A DNA stretch of 64,000 nucleotides from Thermodesulfobacteriota bacterium (lineage in GTDB: Bacteria > Desulfobacterota > GWC2-55-46): positions 818,744 through 882,743 of the forward strand of contig CP129479.1 of assembly GCA_030583865.1 (NCBI GenBank). Direction: 5' to 3'. The position numbers and the translations under genes are program-made. A model generated the notes under the pieces. That model made no database searches and had not been told where the DNA came from. It worked only from the letters and a program-made list of their open reading frames with translations. Each line of letters opens with the position of its first letter. The stretch's first letter is position 1. Below are positions 51,207 through 60,584 of the stretch, piece by piece.

Positions 51207-51770
51207 ATGATCAATAAAAATCCGCAGGAAATAGAGGAGTTGGGCCTTCCTGAGAGATGGAGCGTGCTCCTGTCTGAAGGTCTCCTCGCAATCGTATTCG
51301 GCATCATCATTCTGGCGTGGCCGGGCATATCGCTGCTGGTAATGGTCACGCTCTTCGGCATATACGCCATAATCGACGGCATATCCGCCATATGGCTCGG
51401 TATCACCGGAAAGCGCTCCTTTCTCTTCATGCTCGTAATCGGCCTCATAGGCGTGGGCGCGGGCCTGGTGATACTCGCATGGCCCGGGCTTACGCTCTTC
51501 GCGCTACTCGTCATCATGGCCGTATGGGCGATCGGCAAGGGGCTCGTCCAGGTCGTGAGCGCAATAAGCCGCCGGCAGGAGGAGAATTCCTGGCTGACCG
51601 GCGTTGCAGGCACGCTCTCTCTCGTTTTCGGCGTCCTGCTCCTGGCATGGCCCATAACCGGGTTGCTGGTGCTGGTCATGCTCACCGGCCTTTATCTCAT
51701 ACTCTTCGGGATCACGCTGGCGTTCACGTCCATCCAGCTTAAGCACATGAGAGAGGCGAAGGCGAGGTGA
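51207..51770 (+). CDS. HdeD/DUF308 family membrane protein
   Basis: A 187-residue inner-membrane protein with six helices in three pairs (for example [39 protein letters not shown]), the repeating WPG-ended pattern of the HdeD acid-resistance family (PF03729). An AAAGGAGG ribosome site precedes the ATG. It is divergently oriented from hflX, sharing about 150 bases. HdeD in E. coli helps acid resistance at high density; the role here is unknown. Confidence 0.88.
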   Translation: MINKNPQEIEELGLPERWSVLLSEGLLAIVFGIIILAWPGISLLVMVTLFGIYAIIDGISAIWLGITGKRSFLFMLVIGLIGVGAGLVILAWPGLTLFALLVIMAVWAIGKGLVQVVSAISRRQEENSWLTGVAGTLSLVFGVLLLAWPITGLLVLVMLTGLYLILFGITLAFTSIQLKHMREAKAR

Positions 51771-52002
51771 TTCCCCGCGGCGCCGGGGCGAAGGCAGCGT
51801 ACGCTCTTGCCCCGCCCGCCCCTTTGCCGCCTTCTTCTTATCTCGAATGAATTGACGGGCGGGCTCTTTTTTGTTAAGAACTCGAGAGGGCCGGCTTGCG
51901 CGCGCCTGGAGGCTTTACATCAATACTTTTCCGGCGGGGATGCTTTTTGAGCGTACAGCATCAGCTCCGTAAAGGTGCAATCATTATTGTCGGGGGGACG
52001 GC

Positions 52003-52077
52003 ATGGAACAATATTTTCTGATAGCCACGATAGTGGTCGTTGCGATATTCTGGATAATAATCCACAGGCTAAAATGA
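52003..52077 (+). CDS. Possible 24-residue single-helix membrane protein
   Basis: A short frame, MEQYFLIATIVVVAIFWIII then HRLK, preceded by GGGGGA five bases upstream. It is one hydrophobic helix followed by a basic end, typical of bacterial small membrane proteins. It overlaps the extended in-frame region upstream of the aldehyde dehydrogenase only in the intergenic part. Coding status is unproven. Confidence 0.45.
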   Translation: MEQYFLIATIVVVAIFWIIIHRLK

Positions 52078-52161
52078 GCCTGTTTGCGGAAGCTCGCATG
52101 GGCCTGCCGCATCAATCTTTTAAGAGAAGGCAAGGTTTTTCAAGCCAGGGGGAGGTGCGAG

Positions 52162-53583
52162 ATGGTCGGGGATTTGAGCCTGCTTATCGGTGGAGAGCGG
52201 AAGACCTCAGGCGACGTGCTGGAGGTGAGGAGCCCTTATGACGGACGCCTCGTGGGAAAGACCTTCCTCGCGGACGACGCACAGATAGAGGTGGCGCTCG
52301 CATCATCCGAGGCCTCTTTCCAGAAGCTCAGGAAAATGCCCGCGTACAGGCGCTCGGAGATAACAGCCGCGGTCGCCCGCGGGATAGAGGAGCGGGGCGA
52401 TGAATTCGCCAGGACCATCTCCCTCGAATCCGGCAAGCCGATAAAGGAGGCCAGGGCAGAGGTCAAGAGGGCGGTAACGACCTTCCAGCTCGCCTCAGAG
52501 GAGGCGAAGAGGCTGGGCGGCGAGGTCATACCGCTCGATATAAGCCCGGGCTCAGAGGGGAGGTTCGGCATCGTAAGGAGGTTCCCGGTCGGGCCGGTCC
52601 TGGGGATATCCCCGTTCAACTTCCCCCTGAACCTCGTGGCCCACAAGGTCGCGCCGGCAATGGCTTCCGGGAACCCGATGCTCCTTAAGCCCTCGCCAAA
52701 GACCCCGCTTACGGCCCTCATGCTCGGGGAGATAGTGGCTGGTGCCGGCTGGCCGGCAGGAGGCCTGAACGTCATAAACTGCACGAACGAGCAGGCCGGG
52801 AGGATATGGAAGGACGAGCGGGTAAGGAAGCTCACCTTTACCGGGAGCGCGAAGGTGGGCTGGACCCTGAAGGCCCTCGCGGGGGAGAGGAAGGTCACTC
52901 TCGAGCTCGGCGGGAACGCCGGTGTCATCGTGCACGGGGACGCGGATATCGAGTCCGCCGCGAAGAGGTGCGCGCTGGGGGCCTTTTCCAACGCCGGCCA
53001 GGTATGTATATCGGTGCAGAGGATATATGTCGAAAAACGCATATTCGAGGAGTTCAGGGACAGGTTCCTGGCGAACTGCAAGGCATTGAAGGCAGGCGAC
53101 CCGCTCGACGAGACGACCGATATCGGCCCCATGATAGACGAGGCCTCGGCTAAAAGGGCCGAGGAATGGGTTATAGAGGCCGTTGCCGGCGGAGCGAGGA
53201 TAATCTCGGGCGGCAGGCGGAAAGGGAACATGATGGAACCCACCGTGCTTACGGGTACGAGCCCCTCCATGAAGGTCTGCTCAGAGGAAGTGTTCGCGCC
53301 GGTAGTATCCATTGAGCCTTATGTCTCTTTCGAGGAGGCGATAGGCAACGTGAACAGGGGGCGCTACGGGCTCCAGGCAGGGGTATTCACAAGGGACATG
53401 GGCAGGGTTTTCGAGGCCTTTGAGACGCTCGATGTCGGGGGGGTGATTGCCAATGACCTTCCTACCTACAGGGTGGACAACATGCCCTATGGAGGCGTAA
53501 AAATGAGCGGATTCGGCAGGGAAGGGGTAAGGTACGCGATAGAGGAGATGACAGAGCCGAGGCTCCTGGCCGTAAATTACTGA
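52162..53583 (+). CDS. NAD(P)-dependent aldehyde dehydrogenase
   Basis: A 473-residue ALDH-superfamily enzyme oxidising an aldehyde to its acid. GISPFNFPLNLVAHKVAPA, LTFTGSAKVGW, general base E248 in TLELGGN, nucleophile C282 in NAGQVCISVQR, and EEVFAPVVS are visible. I start at ATG 52162 with GGAGGTG before it; the same frame opens at 52084 without support. Closest-looking groups are lactaldehyde/succinate-semialdehyde or non-phosphorylating glyceraldehyde-3-phosphate dehydrogenases. The substrate cannot be fixed from sequence. Confidence 0.9.
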   Translation: MVGDLSLLIGGERKTSGDVLEVRSPYDGRLVGKTFLADDAQIEVALASSEASFQKLRKMPAYRRSEITAAVARGIEERGDEFARTISLESGKPIKEARAEVKRAVTTFQLASEEAKRLGGEVIPLDISPGSEGRFGIVRRFPVGPVLGISPFNFPLNLVAHKVAPAMASGNPMLLKPSPKTPLTALMLGEIVAGAGWPAGGLNVINCTNEQAGRIWKDERVRKLTFTGSAKVGWTLKALAGERKVTLELGGNAGVIVHGDADIESAAKRCALGAFSNAGQVCISVQRIYVEKRIFEEFRDRFLANCKALKAGDPLDETTDIGPMIDEASAKRAEEWVIEAVAGGARIISGGRRKGNMMEPTVLTGTSPSMKVCSEEVFAPVVSIEPYVSFEEAIGNVNRGRYGLQAGVFTRDMGRVFEAFETLDVGGVIANDLPTYRVDNMPYGGVKMSGFGREGVRYAIEEMTEPRLLAVNY

Positions 53584-53626
53584 TTGGAGGCAAGCTCTAT
53601 TTTACAGGCTGTTTTTTCAACCAACT

Positions 53627-53694
53627 GATAGAGATCGATAATTTCCCGGACTCTGCGTCAGGGCGGGAAAAATTCTCAAATTCGGAGTTTGCCT
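53627..53694 (+). repeat. Family A repeat, decayed copy
   Basis: GATCGATAATTTCCCGGACTC then TGCGTCAGGGCGGGAAAAATT keeps the left arm interior and right end, but the central GCTCACATAT core is deleted. The remainder of 53584-53924 has no gene; repeated GTATAC motifs lie at 53853-53866 just before the ferredoxin. Confidence 0.65.
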
Positions 53695-53921
53695 GCCTGA
53701 AGTCGCTCTTGCCCGGCGCCTGGAAAAAATCTCTTTTTCCAATCGGTATTGGTCGTTAAAGCTCAGTTTTCCATGCAAAAGCGGCAGGGAAATGGTATAA
53801 AGAGAGGAAAGCCTTCCAAAAAAAATGTTGTAATTCTTTTTTCGGTGGGTTAGTATACTGTATACAATGGAGCCTCGTCCCGAGGCTTGTCTTGAACAAA
53901 AATCCTGAAGGGTGGTGATAG

Positions 53922-54110
<189 letters not shown>

Positions 54111-54358
54111 GGCGTTATTCCCGGGCTCCGGGGCCTGCTCAATAATAAATCCTGAATACAAAAGAGCGGCGATAAACCGAAGCTTTTTATCCTGGCATTT
54201 AGCACCGAAACCCGGCCCTGCCGCAAGGCAGGGCCGGGCATAGTATGGTTTCCAGACGGCTGTTATGACCCCGGTTGCCGGGGTTCTTTTTTCTTTCGTG
54301 TAAGTTCCTCGTTCCTTTTTCGAGTTGCCGCCGGGCTAAGGCGGCGGAAGGCCGTGAA

Positions 54359-55306
54359 ATGAGAGAATTCGCTGTTTTCTGGGGCTGCACCATACAGGCC
54401 CGCTTCCCCTTCATTGAAAAGTCCACCCGCCTTGTCCTCGAGAGCTTCGGGCTCCCGTACAGGGACATAGACGGGTTTACCTGCTGTCCGGAGAAGTCGC
54501 TCGTCAACAACGTCGACCGGGGGGCCTTCGTGCTCACGGCCGCAAGGAACGTCGCCCTTGTGGACGAGCTCGGGCTTGACCTCGTAAGCCCCTGCACCGG
54601 CTGCGTTTCCAATCTCGCGACGGTCAAGGGCGAGCTTAACTCCGACCCCCGCGAAAAGGCCGAGGTGAACGGGCTTCTCCGCGAGGCGGGCCGCGAGTTC
54701 AAGGGGACCTCGAAGCTCCAGCACCTCGTCCCGTTTTTCCACGACACCGTGGGGATACACAGGATAAAGCAGAAGATAAAGAGGGACTTCAGCGGCATGA
54801 GGATAGCGCTCCATTACGGCTGTCACATGATACGGCCATCCCACGCGCTTAAGAACGACGACCCTCTGAACCCCGTAAAGTTCGACAACATCATACGGGG
54901 CCTTGGGGCCGAGAGCCTCCAGTTCATGACCAAGCTCATGTGCTGCGGCCAGGGCCTCGACAGGGTGGACGCCCACGACAGGGCCCTCGATTTCGCGCGC
55001 GTGAAGTTGAAGGAGCTGAAGGCCATAGGCGCGGACGCTCTGGTGCTCTGCTGCCCGTCGTGCTTCCTCCAGTTCGACAACAACCAATTTCTGATGGTCA
55101 AGGAAGGGGAGAAGCTCGGCGTGCCCATAATATACTTCACCGAGCTCCTGGGGCTGGCGCTCGGCTACGATGCCGCCGAGCTCGGGATGACGAGCCACAG
55201 GATAGATTGCTCCCCATTCATCGCCAAGTGGGAGGCGCTCGCCGGAAGGCCGTCGCCTTCCGCCGGCATAGAGGCCGGGCTTACGGGCCCGAGCGCGTTG
55301 GGCTAA
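54359..55306 (+). CDS. hdrB: HdrB-like heterodisulfide reductase subunit
   Basis: A 315-residue protein with two CCG-type cysteine sets: C in FWGCTIQ, CC in FTCCPEK and CTGC in SPCTGCVSN; then C in HYGCHMIRP, CC in MCCGQG and CPSC in LCCPSCFLQF. These bind the noncubane 4Fe-4S clusters of HdrB. The ATG at 54359 is preferred over an upstream in-frame opening that lacks a ribosome site. hdrC follows 15 bases later. No hdrA is present, so electrons must come from or go to another partner; glutamate synthase next door is the obvious candidate. Confidence 0.9.
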   Translation: MREFAVFWGCTIQARFPFIEKSTRLVLESFGLPYRDIDGFTCCPEKSLVNNVDRGAFVLTAARNVALVDELGLDLVSPCTGCVSNLATVKGELNSDPREKAEVNGLLREAGREFKGTSKLQHLVPFFHDTVGIHRIKQKIKRDFSGMRIALHYGCHMIRPSHALKNDDPLNPVKFDNIIRGLGAESLQFMTKLMCCGQGLDRVDAHDRALDFARVKLKELKAIGADALVLCCPSCFLQFDNNQFLMVKEGEKLGVPIIYFTELLGLALGYDAAELGMTSHRIDCSPFIAKWEALAGRPSPSAGIEAGLTGPSALG

Positions 55307-55321
55307 GGAGGTCTGAATCCG

Positions 55322-55801
55322 ATGCTCGAAAGAACGCTCAATTTCAAGCTCCTCGAGATGTGCTCCAAATGCGGCGCGTGCTATTCGATATGCCCGTCCT
55401 GCATGAACATACCGGGGTACGACCCCAGGGCTGTCATAAAGGACATACTCTCGGGCGACCACGAGAAGTGGCTCTCCTCCCGCCACATATGGGAGTGCCT
55501 CGAGTGCCACTATTGCGTCGAGATATGCTACCAGCATTACGGTTTCGAGAACGCCATGACAGCGCTCCGTAACATCGCCACGAGGAAGGGCATGCACCCG
55601 CCGCAGGTCAAGAGGGGCTGGGACATGTTCGTGAAGACCGGCAAGCTCGGCGAGCCGGCGCTCCCGGCAAGGAAGAAACTGGGCCTTCCGGAGCCCAAGG
55701 CCTCCGGCGGGGAGGAGCTTAAGAAGCTCTACTCGCTCCTCAAGGAGAGGCGCTCTGGCGAGGGCTCTGATATTACTGCAGAAGAAGGTGGAAAGCCGTG
55801 A
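55322..55801 (+). CDS. hdrC: HdrC-like iron-sulfur subunit
   Basis: A 159-residue protein with two [4Fe-4S] motifs, [14 protein letters not shown] and [11 protein letters not shown] (no Pro after the last Cys), and a helical C-terminus, the layout of HdrC. A strong AAGGAGG precedes the ATG. The stop overlaps the GTG start of the glutamine amidotransferase subunit (GTGA), so HdrC and the glutamate synthase are translationally coupled. This ties the Hdr pair to glutamate synthesis in this organism. Confidence 0.9.
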   Translation: MLERTLNFKLLEMCSKCGACYSICPSCMNIPGYDPRAVIKDILSGDHEKWLSSRHIWECLECHYCVEICYQHYGFENAMTALRNIATRKGMHPPQVKRGWDMFVKTGKLGEPALPARKKLGLPEPKASGGEELKKLYSLLKERRSGEGSDITAEEGGKP

Positions 55802-56874
55802 ACCATAACTACCAGAAGGACATATCGGGCTGCGGCCTCACAGGCCTCATAAGCAGGAAGAGGAGGAGGGTGAGCGGGAGCCACATAGTAAAATCGCTCT
55901 GCCTCATGACCGACAGGGGTAACGGCCTCGGCGCCGGATACGCCGCCTACGGCATATATCCGGAGTTCAAGGACTTCTACGCGTTCCACATAATGTACGA
56001 CGAGCCTTCGGTCAGGCGGACCGTCGAGGAGGTCCTCAAGGCCAGCTACCATATCGAGAAGATCGAGGAGATACCGACGAGCCCTGTAAAGACCATACCC
56101 ATAAGCCCGCTTCTCGTAAGGTACTTCGTCCAGCCGCTCAAGGAAAAGCTCGTGGGTGATGTGCTGGAATCGGACTTCGTGGTCTCAACGGTCATGAGGG
56201 TCAACTCCGAGATCGAGGGAGCCTACATATTCAGCTCCGGCAAGAACATGGGCGCATTCAAGGGCGTAGGAAACCCCTGCGACATCGCCGAGTTCTTCAG
56301 GATGGAGGAGTACGAGGGCTATATCTGGACCGCGCACACCAGGTTCCCGACGAATACGCCGGGCTGGTGGGGCGGCGCGCACCCGTTTACGCTCCTCGAC
56401 TGGTCCATAGTGCATAACGGCGAGATATCGTCATACGGGATAAACAAGAGATACCTCGAGATGTACGGCTACAAGCTTACGCTCCTTACCGATACCGAGG
56501 TCGCGGCCTATCTCCTGGATCTCCTCATAAGGAGGCACGGGCTTTCGATACCCGTTGCCTGCTCGGCGCTCGCCTCGCCCTTCTGGAAGAACATAGACCG
56601 CATGGACGAGGGTGAGAGGGAAGCGCTTACGGCATTGAGGCTCACCTACGGGAGCGCGCTCCTTAACGGCCCCTTTTCGATACTCTTCGGGCACAGTAAC
56701 GGGCTCGTCGGAATAAACGACAGGATAAAGCTCAGGCCGCTCGTGGCCGCCATAAAAGACGACATAACGTACATGGCCTCCGAGGAGTCGGCCATAAGGG
56801 CCATATGCCCAGCGCCCGAAAAGGTATGGGCTCCCAGGGCCGGAGACCCGGTCATAGTGGACCTCGAGGAATGA
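55798..56874 (+). CDS. Glutamate synthase, glutamine amidotransferase subunit (archaeal-type)
   Basis: A 358-residue class II amidotransferase releasing ammonia from glutamine. The nucleophile is probably C12 in [10 protein letters not shown]; other site residues are in [20 protein letters not shown] and VHNGEIS. Eleven residues precede the Cys, so a short leader must be cleaved if the Cys is to be N-terminal as in the family mechanism. The start is GTG within the hdrC stop. It partners the two following glutamate synthase parts, which in the large bacterial GltB are fused. Confidence 0.9.
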   Translation: MNHNYQKDISGCGLTGLISRKRRRVSGSHIVKSLCLMTDRGNGLGAGYAAYGIYPEFKDFYAFHIMYDEPSVRRTVEEVLKASYHIEKIEEIPTSPVKTIPISPLLVRYFVQPLKEKLVGDVLESDFVVSTVMRVNSEIEGAYIFSSGKNMGAFKGVGNPCDIAEFFRMEEYEGYIWTAHTRFPTNTPGWWGGAHPFTLLDWSIVHNGEISSYGINKRYLEMYGYKLTLLTDTEVAAYLLDLLIRRHGLSIPVACSALASPFWKNIDRMDEGEREALTALRLTYGSALLNGPFSILFGHSNGLVGINDRIKLRPLVAAIKDDITYMASEESAIRAICPAPEKVWAPRAGDPVIVDLEE

Positions 56875-56929
56875 ATTCGCGGGCCGCTTTAAGGCGCGGC
56901 CCATTGAGCAATGCAGGAGGAATACGGTA

Positions 56930-58438
56930 ATGTTCAGAAGCCTTGCCCCGCCTGAGTATCTGGCGACTATAGACAGGGTAAAATGCATAAGGTGCAAAAG
57001 GTGCATCCAGAACTGCGGCTGGGGGGTATACTCCTGGGGCGGTGATAAGGTCCTCATCGACACCTTCAAGTGCGTCAAGTGCCTCAGGTGCTATCACTAC
57101 TGCCCCGAGGAGGCGATAGAGATAAAGGACAACCCCACCCGCTTCAAGCAGAACGCCTATTGGGGCTACAATAACATAAGGAACATCAAGAAGCAGGCCG
57201 AGACCGGCGGCATCCCGCTTACGGGCATGGGGAGCGACCTCCCGTACACGATACTTTTCGATAACCTGCTTATCGACGCCTGCCAGGTCACGAACCCCTC
57301 CATCGACCCGCTACGCGAGCCGATGGAGCTGCGGACCTACCTCGGCAAGAAGCCGTCGAGCGTGAAGATAGAGAAGGGGAAGGACGGCAAGCTCAAGCTG
57401 GCGGAGCCGGCCCCGCCCCAGATAAAGCTCGAGGTCCCGATAATCTTCTCCCCCATGTCCTACGGCTCAATAAGCCTCAACGCCCAGAAGGTGCTCGCGA
57501 CCGCCGCCAGGGAGTGCGGCATAGTGATGAACACTGGCGAGGGGGGGCTGCACGAGGACCTCGTGCCGTACAGGAAGAACATCATCGTGCAGGTCGCATC
57601 CGGCAGGTTCGGCGTTAACCCCGATTACCTGAACGCGGGCGTGGCCGTGGAGATAAAGATAGGCCAGGGCGCAAAGCCGGGCATAGGCGGCCACCTCCCC
57701 GGGGAAAAGATCCCGCTCGAGGTCGCGAAGACCAGGATGATACCCGTGGGAACGGACGCTCTCTCTCCGGCCCCGCAGCACGACATCTATTCGATCGAGG
57801 ATTTAAGGCAGCTCATATATGCCATAAAGGAAGCCACGAACTACAAGCCCGTGTCCGTAAAGATTGCCGCGGTGCATAACGTCGCGGCCATTGCCTCGGG
57901 AATAGTGCGGGCAGGCGCCGACATAGTGTACCTGGACGGCTTCAGGGGCGGCACCGGCGCCGCGCCCTCCATCATAAGGGACCACCTCGGCATACCCATT
58001 GAGCACGCGCTCGCGGCGGTCGACGACAGGCTCAGGCAGGAAGGCATAAGGAACGAGGCCTCCATCATAGCCGCGGGCGGCATAAGGTCGAGCGCTGATG
58101 TCGCCAAGGCCATAGCCCTCGGCGCTGACGCGGTCGGCATAGGCACAGCCGCCCTTATCACAATGGGCTGCACCACCTGCGGCAAGTGCTACACAGGGAA
58201 CTGCTCCTGGGGCATAACCACCCAGAGGCCCGAGCTTACGGCCAGGCTCGACCCCGAGGTCTACGCCGAGAGGCTCATAAACCTCATACACGCCTGGACG
58301 CATGAGCTTAAAGAGATACTCGGCGCCCTCGGCATAAACTCCATAGAGAGCCTGAGGGGTAACCGCGAAAGGCTCCGCGGAGTGGGGCTTGATTCCTTTA
58401 CTCTCGACATACTCGGCGTCAAGCCGGCGGGCAGATAG
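56930..58438 (+). CDS. Glutamate synthase FMN domain with N-terminal ferredoxin domain (archaeal-type)
   Basis: A 502-residue catalytic subunit. Residues 15-65 hold two [4Fe-4S] motifs (CIRCKRCIQNC, CVKCLRCYHYCP); residues 150-450 form the FMN barrel (FSPMSYGSISLNAQ, TGEGGLHEDL, PGIGGHLPGEKI, DGFRGGTGAAP), with the 3Fe-4S Cys region CTTCGKCYTGNCSW. It condenses 2-oxoglutarate with ammonia to glutamate. No NADPH-binding GltD gene is present, so reducing power probably arrives through ferredoxin or HdrBC. Confidence 0.93.
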   Translation: MFRSLAPPEYLATIDRVKCIRCKRCIQNCGWGVYSWGGDKVLIDTFKCVKCLRCYHYCPEEAIEIKDNPTRFKQNAYWGYNNIRNIKKQAETGGIPLTGMGSDLPYTILFDNLLIDACQVTNPSIDPLREPMELRTYLGKKPSSVKIEKGKDGKLKLAEPAPPQIKLEVPIIFSPMSYGSISLNAQKVLATAARECGIVMNTGEGGLHEDLVPYRKNIIVQVASGRFGVNPDYLNAGVAVEIKIGQGAKPGIGGHLPGEKIPLEVAKTRMIPVGTDALSPAPQHDIYSIEDLRQLIYAIKEATNYKPVSVKIAAVHNVAAIASGIVRAGADIVYLDGFRGGTGAAPSIIRDHLGIPIEHALAAVDDRLRQEGIRNEASIIAAGGIRSSADVAKAIALGADAVGIGTAALITMGCTTCGKCYTGNCSWGITTQRPELTARLDPEVYAERLINLIHAWTHELKEILGALGINSIESLRGNRERLRGVGLDSFTLDILGVKPAGR

Positions 58439-58440
58439 TT

Positions 58441-58582
58441 GGCAACCTCTAAAAATTGCTATTTTCCCCGGACTCTGCGTCAGGGCGTGAATAAAAATGC
58501 TCACATATTCACATATATGCTCCGCTTTTTATTCCCGCCCTTCCTTGATCGCGGGAAAAATTTCTAATTTTTAGAGGTTGCC
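58441..58582 (+). repeat. Family A palindromic repeat, full copy
   Basis: Best-preserved copy: perfect 17-bp terminal inverted repeats GGCAACCTCTAAAAATT and AATTTTTAGAGGTTGCC. It begins two bases after the glutamate synthase FMN subunit stop, inside the operon. Confidence 0.92.
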
Positions 58583-58600
58583 AGGTATTGATATTTAAGT

Positions 58601-58752
58601 TGCTGAAAAACTCAAAATCTCATTCAGGCTGCTTAAAAAGCTCAAGATGCAAGGAGTCGAATCAGGAGGAATGAGGCGTACTTTTATTGTACGCCGGAGT
58701 GTCCAATTTTGAAGACGACGCCTTGAAGCGGGCTTTTTCAGCAGCCTGTTAG
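58601..58752 (+). repeat. Family B repeat (GTACGCC hairpin)
   Basis: Same unit as at 38061: GAATGAGGCGTAC, TTTTATT, GTACGCCGGAGTGTCC, ending TTTTTCAGCAGCCTG. It directly follows the family A copy and ends 20 bases before the next subunit gene. Confidence 0.85.
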
Positions 58753-58772
58753 AACCCGAAGGGAATCGGAAG

Positions 58773-59504
58773 ATGGTCAAGATAGACGCAAAAGGGACAT
58801 ATTACCGCGACCTCAATAAAAAGGTCCGCGAGGCCGTCGAAAAGGGCGAGAAGGAGATAGTCCTCGAGAACGTGAACGGCCAATACTACATAGGCGACGG
58901 CTTGAGGGCCAAGGTCTCCATAACCGTTGAGGGCGTGCCTGGCAACGACCTCGCGGCTTTCATGGACGGCCCGACCATAAGGATAAAGTCCAACGCGCAG
59001 GACAATATAAGCAACACCATGAACAGCGGCAAGGTCATCATCGAAGGGCACGCCGGTGACGTCCTCGGCTACGGCATGAGGGGCGGGAAGCTCCACATAA
59101 GGGGAAACGTGGGCTACAGGGTCGGCATCCACATGAAGGGCGACAAAAGGCAGGGGCCTACCATAATAGTCGGCGGCACTGCGGGCGACTTTTTCGGCGA
59201 GTACATGGCCGGCGGGCTCCTCATACTCCTGGGCCTTGACGGCGACGGCCCGATCGTGGGCGATTACCTCGGCACCGGCATGCACGGCGGGACCATATTC
59301 GTACGGGGCGAGGTGGACGAGGATATGTGCGGTGCTGAGGTCGGGGTCATGGAACCTGACGAGGACGATATGAAGGTCCTGAAGGACGCGCTCACGGACT
59401 ACTGCGCCGACCTGGGCCTGAAGCTCGAGGACGTGATGGCGAAAGGGTTCAAGAAGCTCGCTCCGGTGTCGGCGAGGCCGTACGGCAACCTCTACGCTTA
59501 CTGA
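58773..59504 (+). CDS. Glutamate synthase GXGXG subunit (archaeal-type)
   Basis: A 243-residue right-handed beta-helix protein with the repeating G-x-x-G pattern of the GltB C-terminal domain (GHAGDVLGYGMRGGKLHIRG, GGTAGDFFGEYMAGG, GDYLGTGMHGGTIFVRG). It has a structural role in holding the ammonia channel with the other two subunits. It is separated from the FMN subunit by 334 bases filled by two repeats, so it may be transcribed at a different level. Two terminators follow after another family A repeat. Confidence 0.92.
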   Translation: MVKIDAKGTYYRDLNKKVREAVEKGEKEIVLENVNGQYYIGDGLRAKVSITVEGVPGNDLAAFMDGPTIRIKSNAQDNISNTMNSGKVIIEGHAGDVLGYGMRGGKLHIRGNVGYRVGIHMKGDKRQGPTIIVGGTAGDFFGEYMAGGLLILLGLDGDGPIVGDYLGTGMHGGTIFVRGEVDEDMCGAEVGVMEPDEDDMKVLKDALTDYCADLGLKLEDVMAKGFKKLAPVSARPYGNLYAY

Positions 59505-59506
59505 CA

Positions 59507-59653
59507 GGCTGCTGAAAAAGTAAAAATTGATCTTTTCCCCGGACTCTTCGTCAGGCCGGGAATAAAAATGCTCACATATTTTCATATATGCTCCGCTTTT
59601 TATTCCCAGCCTTCCTCGATTGCGGGAAAAATCTCTAATTTTTAGAGGTTGCC
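59507..59653 (+). repeat. Family A repeat with replaced left end
   Basis: Core and right end (AATTTTTAGAGGTTGCC) are intact, but the left terminal arm GGCAACCTC is replaced by AGGCTGCTGAAAAAG, which is the end sequence of family B. This is a junction of the two families. Confidence 0.85.
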
Positions 59654-59720
59654 ATTATCAAGGCCGCTTTTAGAGGCCTGGAACTCGTCAAATTCGGCCC
59701 GCATAAGCGAACCGGCCTGA

Positions 59721-59746
59721 AAACCCTCTGATCCGAGGGTTTTTTT
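59721..59746 (+). terminator. First terminator after glutamate synthase operon
   Basis: Stem AAACCCTC/GAGGGTTT with a 6-base loop, followed by further T residues. Confidence 0.85.
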
Positions 59747-59750
59747 GCGC

Positions 59751-59788
59751 CCTGCTGAGAGGAAATGCGGGCGCGCAGCAGGTTTTTT
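59751..59788 (+). terminator. Second terminator, tandem
   Basis: Stem CCTGCTG/CAGCAGG with a long loop, followed by six T. Confidence 0.65.
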
Positions 59789-59827
59789 CGGCCTCTCCGA
59801 GAGGGGTGGGAGCAAAACCTATTATCC

Positions 59828-59856
59828 TTGACTTGTCAGGTTGAAAAAAGTACCAT
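59828..59856 (+). promoter_or_regulatory. Candidate promoter for zapB-zapA-6S
   Basis: TTGACT (59828-59833), 17 bases, TACCAT (59851-59856). It lies 26 bases before the zapB-like ATG and after two terminators. Confidence 0.5.
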
Positions 59857-59881
59857 ATAAATGGACCGGAGGGTATTTTGA

Positions 59882-60112
59882 ATGGTGATCGAACAATTTG
59901 AAAGGCTGGAGGCAGGACTTCTCCGCCTTCTGGCCGCTCACGAGGCAGCTTCCGCCGAAAAAGAGGCCCTCAAGGCCGAAATCAGCTCCAAAGACATTGA
60001 AATAGCTGAATTAAAAAAGAACCTGAAGAGACTCGAAGGCGAGCGGGACCAGGTCCGGGAGAAGGTGGACGGGCTCCTCGCGAGGCTTGAAACCCTCATA
60101 CAGGGAGCGTGA
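59882..60112 (+). CDS. ZapB-like coiled-coil protein
   Basis: A 76-residue protein that is nearly all heptad repeat (LEAGLLRLLAAHEAASAEKE, IAELKKNLKRLEGERDQV), the size and composition of the cell-division factor ZapB. GGAGGG lies eight bases upstream. It is seven bases before zapA, which supports a role at the FtsZ ring. Coiled coils are easily confused by composition, so the call rests mainly on size and neighbour. Confidence 0.75.
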   Translation: MVIEQFERLEAGLLRLLAAHEAASAEKEALKAEISSKDIEIAELKKNLKRLEGERDQVREKVDGLLARLETLIQGA

Positions 60113-60119
60113 GGCGGAT

Positions 60120-60389
60120 TTGAAGAAGGTCGCTGAGCTCAAGATTTTCGGCCACAAGCTCCTTGTCAAAAGCGAAGAAGGCGAAGAATACATCCGCGCT
60201 GTCGAGGATTACCTGAACACTAAGATAGAGGAGGTAAAGGAGAACACAAAAGCCGTATCTACCTTGGACCTGGCGCTTTTAGCCGCCCTGAACATAACGG
60301 GCGAGGTCATCAAGACAAAGGAGATGCTCGAAAGGCTGGGAAGGAAATCCGAAGAGCTTGCTCAAAAGATAGACAGAAGGCTGGTTTAG
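60120..60389 (+). CDS. zapA: Cell division protein ZapA
   Basis: An 89-residue FtsZ-bundling protein. The globular head (VAELKIFGHKLLVKSEEGEEYIR as a split beta-alpha unit, about residues 4-40) is followed by a helical tail (LALLAALNITGEVIKTKEML). The start is TTG at 60120 with GAGG five bases upstream; a longer frame from 60087 overlaps the zapB-like gene. The order zapA, 6S RNA, fau is a known conserved arrangement in Proteobacteria. Confidence 0.88.
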   Translation: MKKVAELKIFGHKLLVKSEEGEEYIRAVEDYLNTKIEEVKENTKAVSTLDLALLAALNITGEVIKTKEMLERLGRKSEELAQKIDRRLV

Positions 60390-60393
60390 TTAA

Positions 60394-60584
60394 GCCTTCC
60401 CCCCTGCCGGGTTAGTGATCTGTCGGTATATTTAGAACCAACACTCTAAATGAGGGAGCCTTCACTGGCTCGCGGACGGCACGTCCCCCTGCGGGAAAGC
60501 CGGAAACATGCCACAGGGCGCCCACCTGTCTCTGACAGGTTCAAATTACAGTCGACACGGCCCGCGCGGGGGGGATTAAAAGGC
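60394..60584 (+). ncRNA. ssrS: 6S RNA
   Basis: About 190 bases between zapA and fau, the classic 6S location. The ends pair (CCTTCCCCCC with GGGGGGG...AAAAGG, and CCGGG with CCCGC), and an internal hairpin CACCTGTC-TCT-GACAGGT is followed by TCAAATTACAGTCGACACGGCC, matching the usual 3' half when split around the loop. 6S RNA binds the housekeeping RNA polymerase by mimicking an open promoter. The exact ends are estimated from pairing. Confidence 0.75.
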
